Below are positions 48,912 through 57,086 of a stretch of DNA of 64,000 nt, piece by piece. How positions within the stretch are numbered: the first letter of the stretch is position 1; the number at the start of each line of letters is the position of its first letter. Origin of the DNA: Novosphingobium fuchskuhlense (lineage in GTDB: Bacteria > Pseudomonadota > Alphaproteobacteria > Sphingomonadales > Sphingomonadaceae); NCBI RefSeq assembly GCF_001519075.1, contig NZ_KQ954244.1:1967090-2031089 (forward strand), in the 5' to 3' direction. Both the position numbers and the translations under genes were made by a program. A model generated the notes under the pieces. It had not been told where the DNA came from, searched no databases, and saw only the letters and a list, made by a program, of their open reading frames with translations.

Positions 48912-48986
48912 TGGTGACCCCTACGGGAATCGAACCCGTGTTTCAGCCGTGAGAGGGCCGCGTCCTGACCGCTAGACGAAGGGGCC
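48912..48986 (-). tRNA. tRNA-Glu (anticodon CTC)
   Basis: The RNA reads GGCCCCTTCGTCTAGCGGTC at its 5' end and the acceptor stem closes with AGGGGTC, A73 and an encoded CCA. The anticodon loop CTCTCAC gives CTC, reading GAG. The T loop TTCGATTC is standard. It differs from its neighbour in only two bases. Confidence 0.95.
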
Positions 48987-49060
48987 TTGCCTGCAACCGG
49001 GTCGGCGGTCCCGCCCCGGCAATTTTGCTTCTGCCGGGCGCAAACACCTGGCAACTTAGC

Positions 49061-49135
49061 TGGTGACCCCTACGGGAATCGAACCCGTGTTTCAGCCGTG
49101 AAAGGGCCGCGTCCTAACCGCTAGACGAAGGGGCC
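49061..49135 (-). tRNA. tRNA-Glu (anticodon TTC)
   Basis: It has the same cloverleaf as the other copy, with anticodon loop CTTTCAC (TTC, reading GAA) and a C-to-T change in the D loop. CCA is encoded. The pair is 74 bases apart, and together they read both Glu codons. Confidence 0.96.
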
Positions 49136-49236
49136 ATAGGCTGAGGCCGCATGGCAGGCCGCGCGTCTAGGGCCCTGTGCCGGATTGGTCAACCCCTCAC
49201 TTCGGCACTTTGTGCGCATGACCAAAAGGGGTGGGG

Positions 49237-51012
49237 TCAGTCGGCGAAGGCGGCGTCTTCGACATGGAGTTCCGCTGCCGGCCGGCTGCCCCAGTCGTCG
49301 ATCTTCGCGCGGCCTGCGAGCCAGAACGCGCGGCCGCGCGCGCCGTGGAGCAGGGCCTGGCCCATCTCGGTCTCGGCCGCGCGGAAAGCCATCGCCTTGA
49401 ACGAGCGGCCATCGGCTCCGCCCGCGATCATCCGCACGTGGTCTGCGCCGACCACATCGCATTTGATCAGGCGCACCGGGCCTACGGCGACGCGGGGCCC
49501 CGGCCAGCCCATGCCGAAGGGACCTGCCGCCTCCAGCGTCTCGACAAGATCGGGGGTGAGCCCGCCGGGGGCCAGCGACAGGTCAAGCAGCAGCGACTGG
49601 CTCTGCCGCGCGAGGGCGACATCGCGGGCGAGGCGTTCGTCGAGCCAATCGGCAAGCCGCTCCGTGCCGCCGGGTGCAACAGTGAGGCCGCAGGCCATGG
49701 CATGGCCGCCGCCCGCGAGGAGGAGGCCTGCAGCCTTGGCGGCAATGATCGCGGCGCCAAGATCGACACCCGGGATCGAGCGGCCCGAGCCCTTGCCGTT
49801 GCCTTGGGTGTCGCCGTCCTCGGCAATCACGAGCGTGGGCCGCCCGGTCTTTTCCTTGATCCGCCCGGCCACGATGCCGATGACGCCGGGGTGCCAGCCG
49901 GGCCCGTGGACCACGACGACGCTGCGGTTGTGCTGCGCCAGGACTTGCGCTTCGGCGGCTTCCTGCACGGCCTGTTCGATCGCGCGGCGCTCGTCGTTGA
50001 GTTCGGATAGGCGCGCGGCAATGCTGCGGGCCTCTTCCTGGTCCGATGTGGTGAGGAGGCGTACGCCCAGCCCGGAATCGCCGATGCGCCCCGCCGCATT
50101 GATGCGCGGGCCCAGCGCGAAGCCGAGATCGCTGCAGGTGGGCGCGCGGGTGAGGCGGCTGGCATCGATCAGGGCGGCGAGGCCCACATTCGCGCGGCGT
50201 GCCATGATCTTCAGGCCCTGCGCGACGAAGGCGCGGTTGACCCCGCGGATCTGCGCGACGTCGGCAACGGTACCGAGCGCCACGAGATCGAGCAGGCCCA
50301 TCAGATCGGGCGCGGCGGATGCACCCGCAAATCCGCGCGCGCGCAAGGTCCGCAAGGTGGCGACAGCGAGCAGGAAAGCCACGCCGACTGCGGCCATGTG
50401 GCCGTGGGTAGCCGCCTCGTCGGCCTCGTCAAGCCGGTTGGGATTGACGAGGGCGGTGGCCGGAGGCAGCTCTGCATTGCACTTGTGGTGGTCGACCACG
50501 ATAACATCGACGCCCTCGTCCCGGGCGGCACCCAGCGCTTCGTAAGCCATCGCGCCGCAATCGACGGTGACGATGAGCTGCGCGCCCTCGCGCGCGAGCT
50601 TGACGAGCCCTTCGGCGGACGGGCCGTAGCCTTCGAGCAGGCGGTCCGGGATATAAGGCCGCGCCGGCACGCCGAGGCTGGCGAGAAAGCGGATGAGCAG
50701 CGCGGCGCTGGTCGCGCCGTCAACGTCGTAGTCGCCATAGACCGCGATCGCTTCTCCGCCGGTGATCGCATCGGCAAGGCGCGCGGCAGCCTTGTCCATG
50801 TCGTTGAACAGCGAGGGATCGGGCAGGAAATCGCGCAAGGTGGGGCGGCGGTGGCGCTCAAGATCGTGCCGTTCCACGCCGCGCGCCAGCAGCAACTGGT
50901 CAACCAGGCCATCGAGCTGGCCAAAGCCGCCGCCGGAAAGGTCCATGTTGCCGCCGCGCCAGCGCCAGGCAAGGCCGGACAGCGAACAGGTGATGGCGGT
51001 GACAGGGATCAT
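49237..51012 (-). CDS. recJ: Single-stranded-DNA exonuclease RecJ
   Basis: This 591-residue 5'-3' ssDNA exonuclease acts in recombination and mismatch repair. The DHH-family motifs are visible: GDYDVDG, TVDCGAMAYEA and VVDHHKCNAELP, all coordinating manganese. The C-terminal DHHA1 domain has GGGHAMACGLTV. The tRNA-Glu pair follows downstream on the same strand. The start is the first ATG of the open frame; the first 20 residues are weakly supported. Confidence 0.92.
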   Translation of the reverse strand: MIPVTAITCSLSGLAWRWRGGNMDLSGGGFGQLDGLVDQLLLARGVERHDLERHRRPTLRDFLPDPSLFNDMDKAAARLADAITGGEAIAVYGDYDVDGATSAALLIRFLASLGVPARPYIPDRLLEGYGPSAEGLVKLAREGAQLIVTVDCGAMAYEALGAARDEGVDVIVVDHHKCNAELPPATALVNPNRLDEADEAATHGHMAAVGVAFLLAVATLRTLRARGFAGASAAPDLMGLLDLVALGTVADVAQIRGVNRAFVAQGLKIMARRANVGLAALIDASRLTRAPTCSDLGFALGPRINAAGRIGDSGLGVRLLTTSDQEEARSIAARLSELNDERRAIEQAVQEAAEAQVLAQHNRSVVVVHGPGWHPGVIGIVAGRIKEKTGRPTLVIAEDGDTQGNGKGSGRSIPGVDLGAAIIAAKAAGLLLAGGGHAMACGLTVAPGGTERLADWLDERLARDVALARQSQSLLLDLSLAPGGLTPDLVETLEAAGPFGMGWPGPRVAVGPVRLIKCDVVGADHVRMIAGGADGRSFKAMAFRAAETEMGQALLHGARGRAFWLAGRAKIDDWGSRPAAELHVEDAAFAD

Positions 51013-51219
51013 GCCTGCGGCGCTAACCGATCACGGCGGTGCGGGGAAGGGCAGCGCGGCTACTGCCCACATTCTGCTGCAAACTGTGCGCTTTATCATC
51101 GCAGTGACGCAGTTCGATTGACAGCATGGCACCCAGTATGGTCGCATCAGAAACAAAAGAAAACCGGTCGCGCCAGCAGAACGAGGTCGAGTCCCGACCT
51201 GACAGAGGGGTTTGAGCTG

Positions 51220-52509
51220 ATGACCAATAGCACCTTGCGCCTGCTTGCCGTGGCAGGCGCCGCAACCGTGGTTGTAGCCGGTTTTTCGATTGCGCAGACC
51301 GCGGCGCCTGTCGCGCGTTACGAAATGCGCGCCGGGACCACGTCCGGACTGATGGGCGGCATGGCCGGCATGAAGGGCGGCGGCATGGGGGCTATGATGG
51401 GGATGGCCTTCGGAGGCGGCAACCGCAACGCGCCTCAGCACGAGCTGTGGCTGGAACTGGGATCGAGCCGGATCCCGGCCGGCGGTCCGCCCAAGGCGGA
51501 TCATTTCATGCCGGCCGGCGCCAAGCTCGGGCTTTCGGTGCCGCTCAAAACGCCGGTCAAGGTGCCTGCTGGGCCGGAAGAACCCCCGGAAAAGCGCGAT
51601 TTCAAGCGGCCCAAGGGGCGGATCCTAATTTTCTGGGGCTGCGGCGAGCATGCCCCGGCCGGTCAGCCGGTGATCATCGATTTCGCCAAGATCGCCGCTG
51701 GGCAGATGCCTCCGGGGCTGTGGACCAGCAACGTACCGATGGAGCGCCGCGTTTCCTACGCCAGCAGCAAGACCTATGGTTCATGGCCTAACGATGAGGG
51801 CAAGACATCGGTCCGGACCGACAGTTCGCTGATCGGCGCGCACAAGGTGGCGGGCAATTACACGCCCGAGATGAACTTCACCCTGACGAAGGACTTCATG
51901 GGCGCACTGCGGACCTCGACCTATCCGCAGCCCAGCGGCGCAACCCTGTTGCGCTGGAATCCGCTGCCTGATGCCACCGGCTACCACGTCTCGCTGATCG
52001 GCGGGAAGATGGAGAAGGGCGGCGAGATGGGCGACATGGTCTGGTGGTCATCCAGCATGACGCGGGAATTCGGCGGCGGATTGTCTGACTGGCTTTCGCC
52101 CGCAACCGTGGCGAGGCTGGTAGCGGCAAGGACAGTGCTCGCGCCTGCGACGACGACCTGCATGGTACCAGCCGAGGTCAAGGCGGCTGCGCCGCAGTTC
52201 CAGATGGCGACCCTTTACGCCTATGGTCCGGAGGAGAGCTTCGCCTATCCCCCGCGTCCGGCCAATCCGAAAACGCCGTGGAAGCCGGAATGGACCGCCG
52301 ACATCCGGCACCGGTCGATGACCGGCTTTCTGATGGGAATGCCGGGAATGGACGAGGCGGCTGCGGGCAATGACCGCAAGGAAAGCGACCAGAAGGCGCA
52401 GTGCCAGCCCAAGCCCAGGAAGCGCGGACTTGGCGGGTTTGGCGGCATGATCGGCGGCGCGCTGGGAGGCGTGGTGGGCGCGGTGGGCGGCTCCGGAGAT
52501 GGCTGCTGA
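51220..52509 (+). CDS. Exported Gly/Met-rich protein of unknown function
   Basis: This 429-residue protein has a signal peptide (to about residue 26), then a Gly/Met-rich segment (43-67: GGMAGMKGGGMGAMMGMAFG), a globular part with a GYHVSLIGGKM segment, and a C-terminal glycine-zipper-like end (GFGGMIGGALGGVVGAVGG). The open frame continues upstream to 50398, but that part is the antisense of recJ. The ATG at 51220 has AGAGGGG about 10 bases upstream. The function is unknown; the glycine-rich end suggests insertion into or contact with a membrane. Confidence 0.72.
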   Translation: MTNSTLRLLAVAGAATVVVAGFSIAQTAAPVARYEMRAGTTSGLMGGMAGMKGGGMGAMMGMAFGGGNRNAPQHELWLELGSSRIPAGGPPKADHFMPAGAKLGLSVPLKTPVKVPAGPEEPPEKRDFKRPKGRILIFWGCGEHAPAGQPVIIDFAKIAAGQMPPGLWTSNVPMERRVSYASSKTYGSWPNDEGKTSVRTDSSLIGAHKVAGNYTPEMNFTLTKDFMGALRTSTYPQPSGATLLRWNPLPDATGYHVSLIGGKMEKGGEMGDMVWWSSSMTREFGGGLSDWLSPATVARLVAARTVLAPATTTCMVPAEVKAAAPQFQMATLYAYGPEESFAYPPRPANPKTPWKPEWTADIRHRSMTGFLMGMPGMDEAAAGNDRKESDQKAQCQPKPRKRGLGGFGGMIGGALGGVVGAVGGSGDGC

Positions 52510-53008
52510 GTTTGGACAACCCCGCCACATGTTGCTGATTGTCTGGCACAGCCGCACGGGTGCTGCCCGTGCTATGGCCGAGGCGGCGCTGCGAGGAGCA
52601 GAGGCCGAGGGCGCAGTGTGCCTGCTGGCGGCTGCCGAGGCGACGCCGGCGGATCTGCTGGCCGCAGCGGGCTATCTGTTTGTGTGCCCGGAAAACCTTG
52701 GCACGATGAGCGGGGCGATGAAGGAGTTCTTCGACCGCACCTACTACCCGCTGCTCGGGGAGATCGAAGGCCGCGCCTTTGCCACGGCTATTGCAGCAGG
52801 ATCGGATGGATCGGGCGCTGAGCGGCAGATCGAGCGCATCGTGACCGGATGGCGCCTGCGGCGAATCGCGGAAGGGCTCACCGTCAATCTTGGCGCACAG
52901 ACGCCCGAGGCGATCCTTGCGGCCAAGACCGTCCCAGACGATGCGCTCAAAAAGTGCCACGATTTGGGACAGTCTTTTGCGGCCGGTCTCGCGATGGGTG
53001 CATTCTAG
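52499..53008 (+). CDS. Flavodoxin-family / NAD(P)H-reductase-like protein
   Basis: This is a 169-residue flavodoxin fold. HSRTGAARAMAEAA is the FMN phosphate loop, ENLGTMSGAMKEFFDRTYYP is the second loop and GSDGSGAERQIERI is the third. It probably binds FMN; the partner is unknown. The start at 52499 overlaps the previous gene by 11 bases. An ATG at 52529 gives a shorter N-terminus and is almost as likely. Confidence 0.8.
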   Translation: MAAEFGQPRHMLLIVWHSRTGAARAMAEAALRGAEAEGAVCLLAAAEATPADLLAAAGYLFVCPENLGTMSGAMKEFFDRTYYPLLGEIEGRAFATAIAAGSDGSGAERQIERIVTGWRLRRIAEGLTVNLGAQTPEAILAAKTVPDDALKKCHDLGQSFAAGLAMGAF

Positions 53009-53118
53009 CATGGTGACCGGTGGGGATGGTCCGATTCCGTGCCGGTTTTGCCGCACGGGACTCGACGATGGCCTTACATTCGTGTCTCAGACGGACCGGA
53101 TGTGAGGGAGCATAGCTG

Positions 53119-53856
53119 GTGGTGATCGAGCGTGCTGGAGGGCGACAGCCCCTTGCCGCGCTGCTGTTTGGCCGGAATGACCGGCCGACCGTGGATGCGC
53201 TTGCGGCCCTCGCCGCTGGACCCGAAGGGTTTGCCCTGCTCAACACCGGGCTCGCCCCGCAAGGCACGGCGGAGCTGCTGCGCGATGGGCTCACTTTCGA
53301 TCTTGCAGGTCTTGCTCCGGCTCTGCCACTCGACGTGCCCGCGGTGGCTCACCGTGTGGCTTTACCCGGCGATTTCAACCTTTCCGAGCTCGAAGCCATA
53401 TGGTTCCAGGTCGGGCCCCATCTGGCCGGCGCAGAGAACCTGCTCCCCGTGCTGCGCGTCGCAGCGGCGATCCTTAAGCACCTGACCCGGATGGACCAAC
53501 TTGCGGCCATCGTCTGGCGGCCGGCGCGGGTCGTCATGTCGCCGGCCTGGTTTGCCGAGGCCATCGGTGTCTGGCTGGCTGGTGGTCCGTTCCCGGCGCT
53601 TGCACTTACCGCGCTCGCCCGCAGCGAGAAAGGCCTCGCGAGCGAGGGCCTTGATTTCCTGATCGGGCAGGAATTCGTGCTTCACGCGCGCACCGGCGCA
53701 CCGAGCCGGGAGGACAGCCGGATCGCAGTGCGACTGACCGACTGGCTCGTCGCGCATGGCCGTGTAGACAGCGCGCGCGAAGTGGTGCTGTCCGGCGTTG
53801 GCGCGGTTTGGCTGGAGCCGGACGGACACAACAGGCTTAACGCAGTAACCAGATAG
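53119..53856 (+). CDS. Hypothetical protein
   Basis: This 245-residue protein starts with GTG and is rich in Ala, Leu and Gly. No signal peptide or membrane helices are evident and I recognise no family motif. It precedes the AHH-nuclease gene by 52 bases in the same direction, so they may share transcription. Confidence that it is translated rests on length and GC-typical codon use. Confidence 0.55.
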   Translation: MVIERAGGRQPLAALLFGRNDRPTVDALAALAAGPEGFALLNTGLAPQGTAELLRDGLTFDLAGLAPALPLDVPAVAHRVALPGDFNLSELEAIWFQVGPHLAGAENLLPVLRVAAAILKHLTRMDQLAAIVWRPARVVMSPAWFAEAIGVWLAGGPFPALALTALARSEKGLASEGLDFLIGQEFVLHARTGAPSREDSRIAVRLTDWLVAHGRVDSAREVVLSGVGAVWLEPDGHNRLNAVTR

Positions 53857-53908
53857 GCATACGATACTTGCGAGCAACGAGTTAAGGCGCGTCGGTCAGC
53901 ATGGTGGC

Positions 53909-54454
53909 ATGGTGCCTGCCATGCCCCTGGTTCGGGGACAGATCCCCTTCCGCTCGGTCAACTCACCGGGAAAGCCGGGCTATACACCCGGCTTGCAGCG
54001 GCACCATCTCCTGCCGCGGGCGTTGCTGAACCGGCGCGCATTCACCCGCATGATCGGCTCGCTGACCCCGGACCGGATCGGGTTCCACGATTTCCGGGCC
54101 AATGGAATGCTGCTGCCCGCGACCGAAAGCGGGGCGCTGCGCATCGGGTTGCCGCTGCACCGCGGGCCGCACGGCACCTATTCGGAAATGGTGACCGAGC
54201 GGGTGGGGCAGATCGAGGGCGGCTGGAGCCGGACGCGCCGCTATGATCCGGAACTCGCGAGCATGGAGGCGCTGATGCGGCTCGATCTGCTGCAGCGCGC
54301 ACTGCGGCGGCGCCTGCTCACCCCGCCAAAGGGCGAGGAGATCGTGCTCAATCAACGCGATCCGGCGCTCGTTCAGGCCGACCAGTCGCTTGATTACAGC
54401 CATCTCGACCGCATGGCCGAGATGCTGTGGGAAGCGACGCAGAGCCGGCTCTAG
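53909..54454 (+). CDS. AHH-family nuclease-fold protein (HNH superfamily)
   Basis: This 181-residue protein has QRHHLLPRALL (HH at 32-33) and LPLHRGPHGTYSE (H84, H88), which match the AHH branch of the HNH/endonuclease VII fold. AHH domains are often toxin ends of secreted proteins, but here the domain is the whole protein with no delivery module, so a cellular nuclease role is also possible. It overlaps the convergent oxidoreductase end by four bases. Confidence 0.75.
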   Translation: MVPAMPLVRGQIPFRSVNSPGKPGYTPGLQRHHLLPRALLNRRAFTRMIGSLTPDRIGFHDFRANGMLLPATESGALRIGLPLHRGPHGTYSEMVTERVGQIEGGWSRTRRYDPELASMEALMRLDLLQRALRRRLLTPPKGEEIVLNQRDPALVQADQSLDYSHLDRMAEMLWEATQSRL

Positions 54455-55428
54455 AGGAAAGGCGCGCTATCTGCGGAGAGGCCGGCGGCGGCTTCGCGGT
54501 ACTGCGCAGTAAGCGTCGCGACGCGCTCGGCTACGGACTCGACCTTGTCGACTGCACCGATGCCCTGGCCCGAACCCCAGATGTCCTTCCATGCCTTGGC
54601 CTCGGTGTTGCCGCCCGAGCCGAAATTCATCTTGGAGGGATCGCTGACCGGCAGGTTGTCCGGATCGAGCCCGGCCTTGACGATGGAGCCGCGCAGGTAG
54701 TTGCCGTGCACCCCGGTGAAGAGGTTCGAATAGACGATATCCTGCGCGCGGCTTTCCACGATTTCCTGCTTGTAGCCTTCAGCGGCGCGAGCCTCTGCCG
54801 TCGCGATCCACGCGGAGCCGATATAGGCGAAATCAGCGCCCAGCGCCTGAGCTGCAAGGATCGAGCGGCCATGCGCGATAGCGCCCGAAAGCGCGACGAG
54901 GCCATCGAACCACTGGCGGATTTCCTGCATCAGCGCGAAAGGCGAAAGCGCGCCGGCATGGCCGCCCGCGCCGGCAGCGACGGGGATCAACCCGTCTGCG
55001 CCCTTTTCGATCGCCTTGCGGGCGAAGCGGTCGTTGATCACGTCATGCAGCACGATGCCGCCCCAGCGGTGCGCGGCCTGATTGATATCCTCGCGCGCGC
55101 CGAGCGAGGTGATCAGCATGGGGACCTGCCACTTTTCGCAGAGCGCCATGTCCTCATCGAGGCGGTTGTTGGTCTTGTGGACGATCTGGTTGACCGCGAA
55201 GGGCGCCGCCGGGCTATCCGGATGATCGCGGTTGTGCGCGGCGAGCGTCTCGGTAATTTCGTGCAGCCATTCGTCGAGCTGGCTGATCGGGCGCGCGTTG
55301 AGCGAGGGGAAGCTGCCGACGATGCCCGCCTTGCACTGCGCGATGACGAGTTCGGGGCCGGAAATGATGAACAGCGGCGAACCGATGACAGGCAGGCGCA
55401 GGTTCTTGAACAGCGGGGGAAGCGGCAT
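54451..55428 (-). CDS. NAD(P)H-dependent flavin oxidoreductase / nitronate monooxygenase-like
   Basis: This 325-residue FMN barrel has PVIGSPLFIISGPELVIAQC, LIPVAAGAGGHAG (phosphate loop, with the H residue of class I enzymes) and VALSGAIAHGRSILAAQALGADFAYIGS. It is the normal-length member of the family, unlike the enzyme at 14902-16314. The substrate is unknown; it may oxidise nitronates. Confidence 0.87.
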   Translation of the reverse strand: MPLPPLFKNLRLPVIGSPLFIISGPELVIAQCKAGIVGSFPSLNARPISQLDEWLHEITETLAAHNRDHPDSPAAPFAVNQIVHKTNNRLDEDMALCEKWQVPMLITSLGAREDINQAAHRWGGIVLHDVINDRFARKAIEKGADGLIPVAAGAGGHAGALSPFALMQEIRQWFDGLVALSGAIAHGRSILAAQALGADFAYIGSAWIATAEARAAEGYKQEIVESRAQDIVYSNLFTGVHGNYLRGSIVKAGLDPDNLPVSDPSKMNFGSGGNTEAKAWKDIWGSGQGIGAVDKVESVAERVATLTAQYREAAAGLSADSAPFL

Positions 55429-55477
55429 CCTGAAAGCTCCATTTTAAGCGAGCGGTTAAACGGGCTTTAGCAGGAGA

Positions 55478-55505
55478 AGCGGCGCTGTCAAACAACAGCG
55501 CCGCT
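55478..55505 (-). terminator. Hairpin downstream of the amidohydrolase gene
   Basis: A perfect 11-bp stem AGCGGCGCTGT / ACAGCGCCGCT has a six-base loop. On the minus strand no T run follows, so it may act as a partial terminator or 3' stabiliser. Confidence 0.4.
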
Positions 55506-55515
55506 CCCTTTGAGG

Positions 55516-56574
55516 TCAGGCCGCGAGAACGTGCTCGATGCCGTAGAACCGCGCCGCGTTGCCGGCGAAGAGGGCGTGCTTTTCCTCGGCCGAAGCGCCG
55601 TGGGCGAGGCGCTTGAAGGTGTTCCACAGCACCGGATAGGTCGCGCCCCAGCGGTCGACCGGATAGTTGCTCTCGAACATGCCGCGCTCCGGCCCGAAGG
55701 CATCGATGCAGGTCTCGATATAGGGGCGCCACATCGCCGCGAGAGTTTCCGAGCCGATGCCTGCCGCCGGGCCCTGCTCGGGCATGGCGCAGAAGGCCAT
55801 GGCGAGGCCGCCGAGCTTGACCGAGACATTCGGGCACTTCGCCAGTTCGCGGATATTCTCGCGCCACACATCGAAGCGTTCGTGGAGCTTGCCCTTGTAG
55901 CTCGCGGTGCCGAGCGGGGTGCCGCAGTGATCGAGCACGATGGGTTGATCCGGGAAGGCGCGGGCGAGGCTGATGACATCGGGGAGCTGCGGTTCGAGCA
56001 GCCAGGCATCGAAGGTGAGCCCCATCTTGGCGAGGTGCCTGAACCCGGCACGGAAAGCGTCGCTGGTGTAGAGACCGGCTGGCGCATGGAACGGAGGCCC
56101 GAGCACTTCGGGATCGGCATCCCACGCGGCCTGGTGGCGGATGCCCTTGAAGCGGCCGTTTCCGGCGGCGATGAGGGCTTCGAGGACAGGCTCCGCGCCG
56201 TCGCCCAGGGTCATGTCGGCGTGGCCGATGATGGCGGCGCAGGGGCGGTAGTTGCCGTAGAGCCCGCTCGCGCCTTGTGCGGCGACGCCGTTCACGAACT
56301 CGACCTCACCGACCGGCTTCAGGGCCTGTTCGGCACCAGTCTGGTAGAACGCGCCGCATTCCATAAACACAGTGCCGACCACATTGTGCCCGCTGTGCGT
56401 ATCGGCGTGGAGCGCATCGAAGGTGTAATAGGCGGCCGGAGCCAGCGTTTCGACGAACGGATGCAGCGGCTGAGGAAACGAGGCGACCAGCGGGCGCAGA
56501 TCCCACAGATGGTGGTGCGGGTCGATTATGGGCAGATCGGGTTCGATGATGGCTTCGATGTGGGCTTCTGGCAT
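55516..56574 (-). CDS. Amidohydrolase family 2 / 2-pyrone-4,6-dicarboxylate-lactonase-like
   Basis: This 352-residue TIM-barrel hydrolase shows the metal-site start PIIDPHHHLWD and VLDHCGTP later, with MFESNYPVDRWGATYP near the end. The family includes LigI and related lactonases of aromatic degradation. The true substrate is unknown, but the family context suggests hydrolysis of a lactone or amide ring. Confidence 0.85.
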   Translation of the reverse strand: MPEAHIEAIIEPDLPIIDPHHHLWDLRPLVASFPQPLHPFVETLAPAAYYTFDALHADTHSGHNVVGTVFMECGAFYQTGAEQALKPVGEVEFVNGVAAQGASGLYGNYRPCAAIIGHADMTLGDGAEPVLEALIAAGNGRFKGIRHQAAWDADPEVLGPPFHAPAGLYTSDAFRAGFRHLAKMGLTFDAWLLEPQLPDVISLARAFPDQPIVLDHCGTPLGTASYKGKLHERFDVWRENIRELAKCPNVSVKLGGLAMAFCAMPEQGPAAGIGSETLAAMWRPYIETCIDAFGPERGMFESNYPVDRWGATYPVLWNTFKRLAHGASAEEKHALFAGNAARFYGIEHVLAA

Positions 56575-56685
56575 GGCTCTCTCTCAGGCTCGGCCTCTTG
56601 CGGGCACGCAGCAAGAGTATGCAGCTTGGGGCGGGAAAGGGAAGGGGGGCAACCCGCCGCCCTTGTCATTCGTTCCTGCCCTCTC

Positions 56686-56705
56686 GTCATTCCCGCGAAG
56701 GTGGG
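56686..56705. repeat. Short dispersed-repeat fragment
   Basis: GTCATTCCCGCGAAGGTGGG resembles a widespread proteobacterial intergenic repeat of the TCATTCCCGCGAA type. It is only one arm here, without the rest of the palindrome. Confidence 0.4.
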
Positions 56706-57000
56706 GGCTAGCGGAGAGGTTGACACGGTTGACACTGTCCAGAGGGAAATGTGCCATTCTCGGAAGATTGGTCTCTATTGTGCTGATTTCAAGTAATAAT
56801 TTGCGGAAATGCGTCCTGCATCTCGCGTGGAGCGACTAGCGCGCGTTTCATGAATTGGTTCGCCGCGCGCGGCTGGCCTGCCGGCCCGGACGCGATGGGC
56901 CGACCGGATGCGGCCTTGATCGGAACAACGGTTCAAAGAACGTTGCCGAGAATGCCCGAACCGGCGGTCTGTAGGAAAGGCGTTTGTGGGGAGAGGGCGT

Positions 57001-57075
57001 ACCCCTCCGTCAGCGTTTCGCGCTGCCACCTCCCCATTTGTGCCCTTCGACAAGCTCAGGCCAAAAATGGGGAGG
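57001..57075. repeat. Intergenic repeat element with inverted arms
   Basis: It contains CAGCGTTTCGCGCTG (small hairpin), then CCTCCCCATTT ... AAATGGGGAGG arms flanking CCCTTCGACAAGCTCAGG. From memory the same type of block recurs in sphingomonad genomes. It sits 12 bases after the leuA stop and may act as its terminator on the minus strand. Confidence 0.6.
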
Positions 57076-57086
57076 AACCTGGCGGG

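Larger units (their letters stand above)
56575..57086. other. 512-base intergenic region with dispersed repeat fragments
   Basis: There is no supported coding gene here. A repeat-like block lies at 57001-57075 and a 20-base fragment at 56686-56705 (separate entries). A direct repeat of the form GTTGACAC-GGTTGACAC lies near 56717-56735. Confidence 0.6.

Noticed and set aside
50398..51219. Long rightward open frame leading into the 51220 gene
   Set aside because: It lies antisense to recJ; signal peptide and ribosome site place the true start at 51220.
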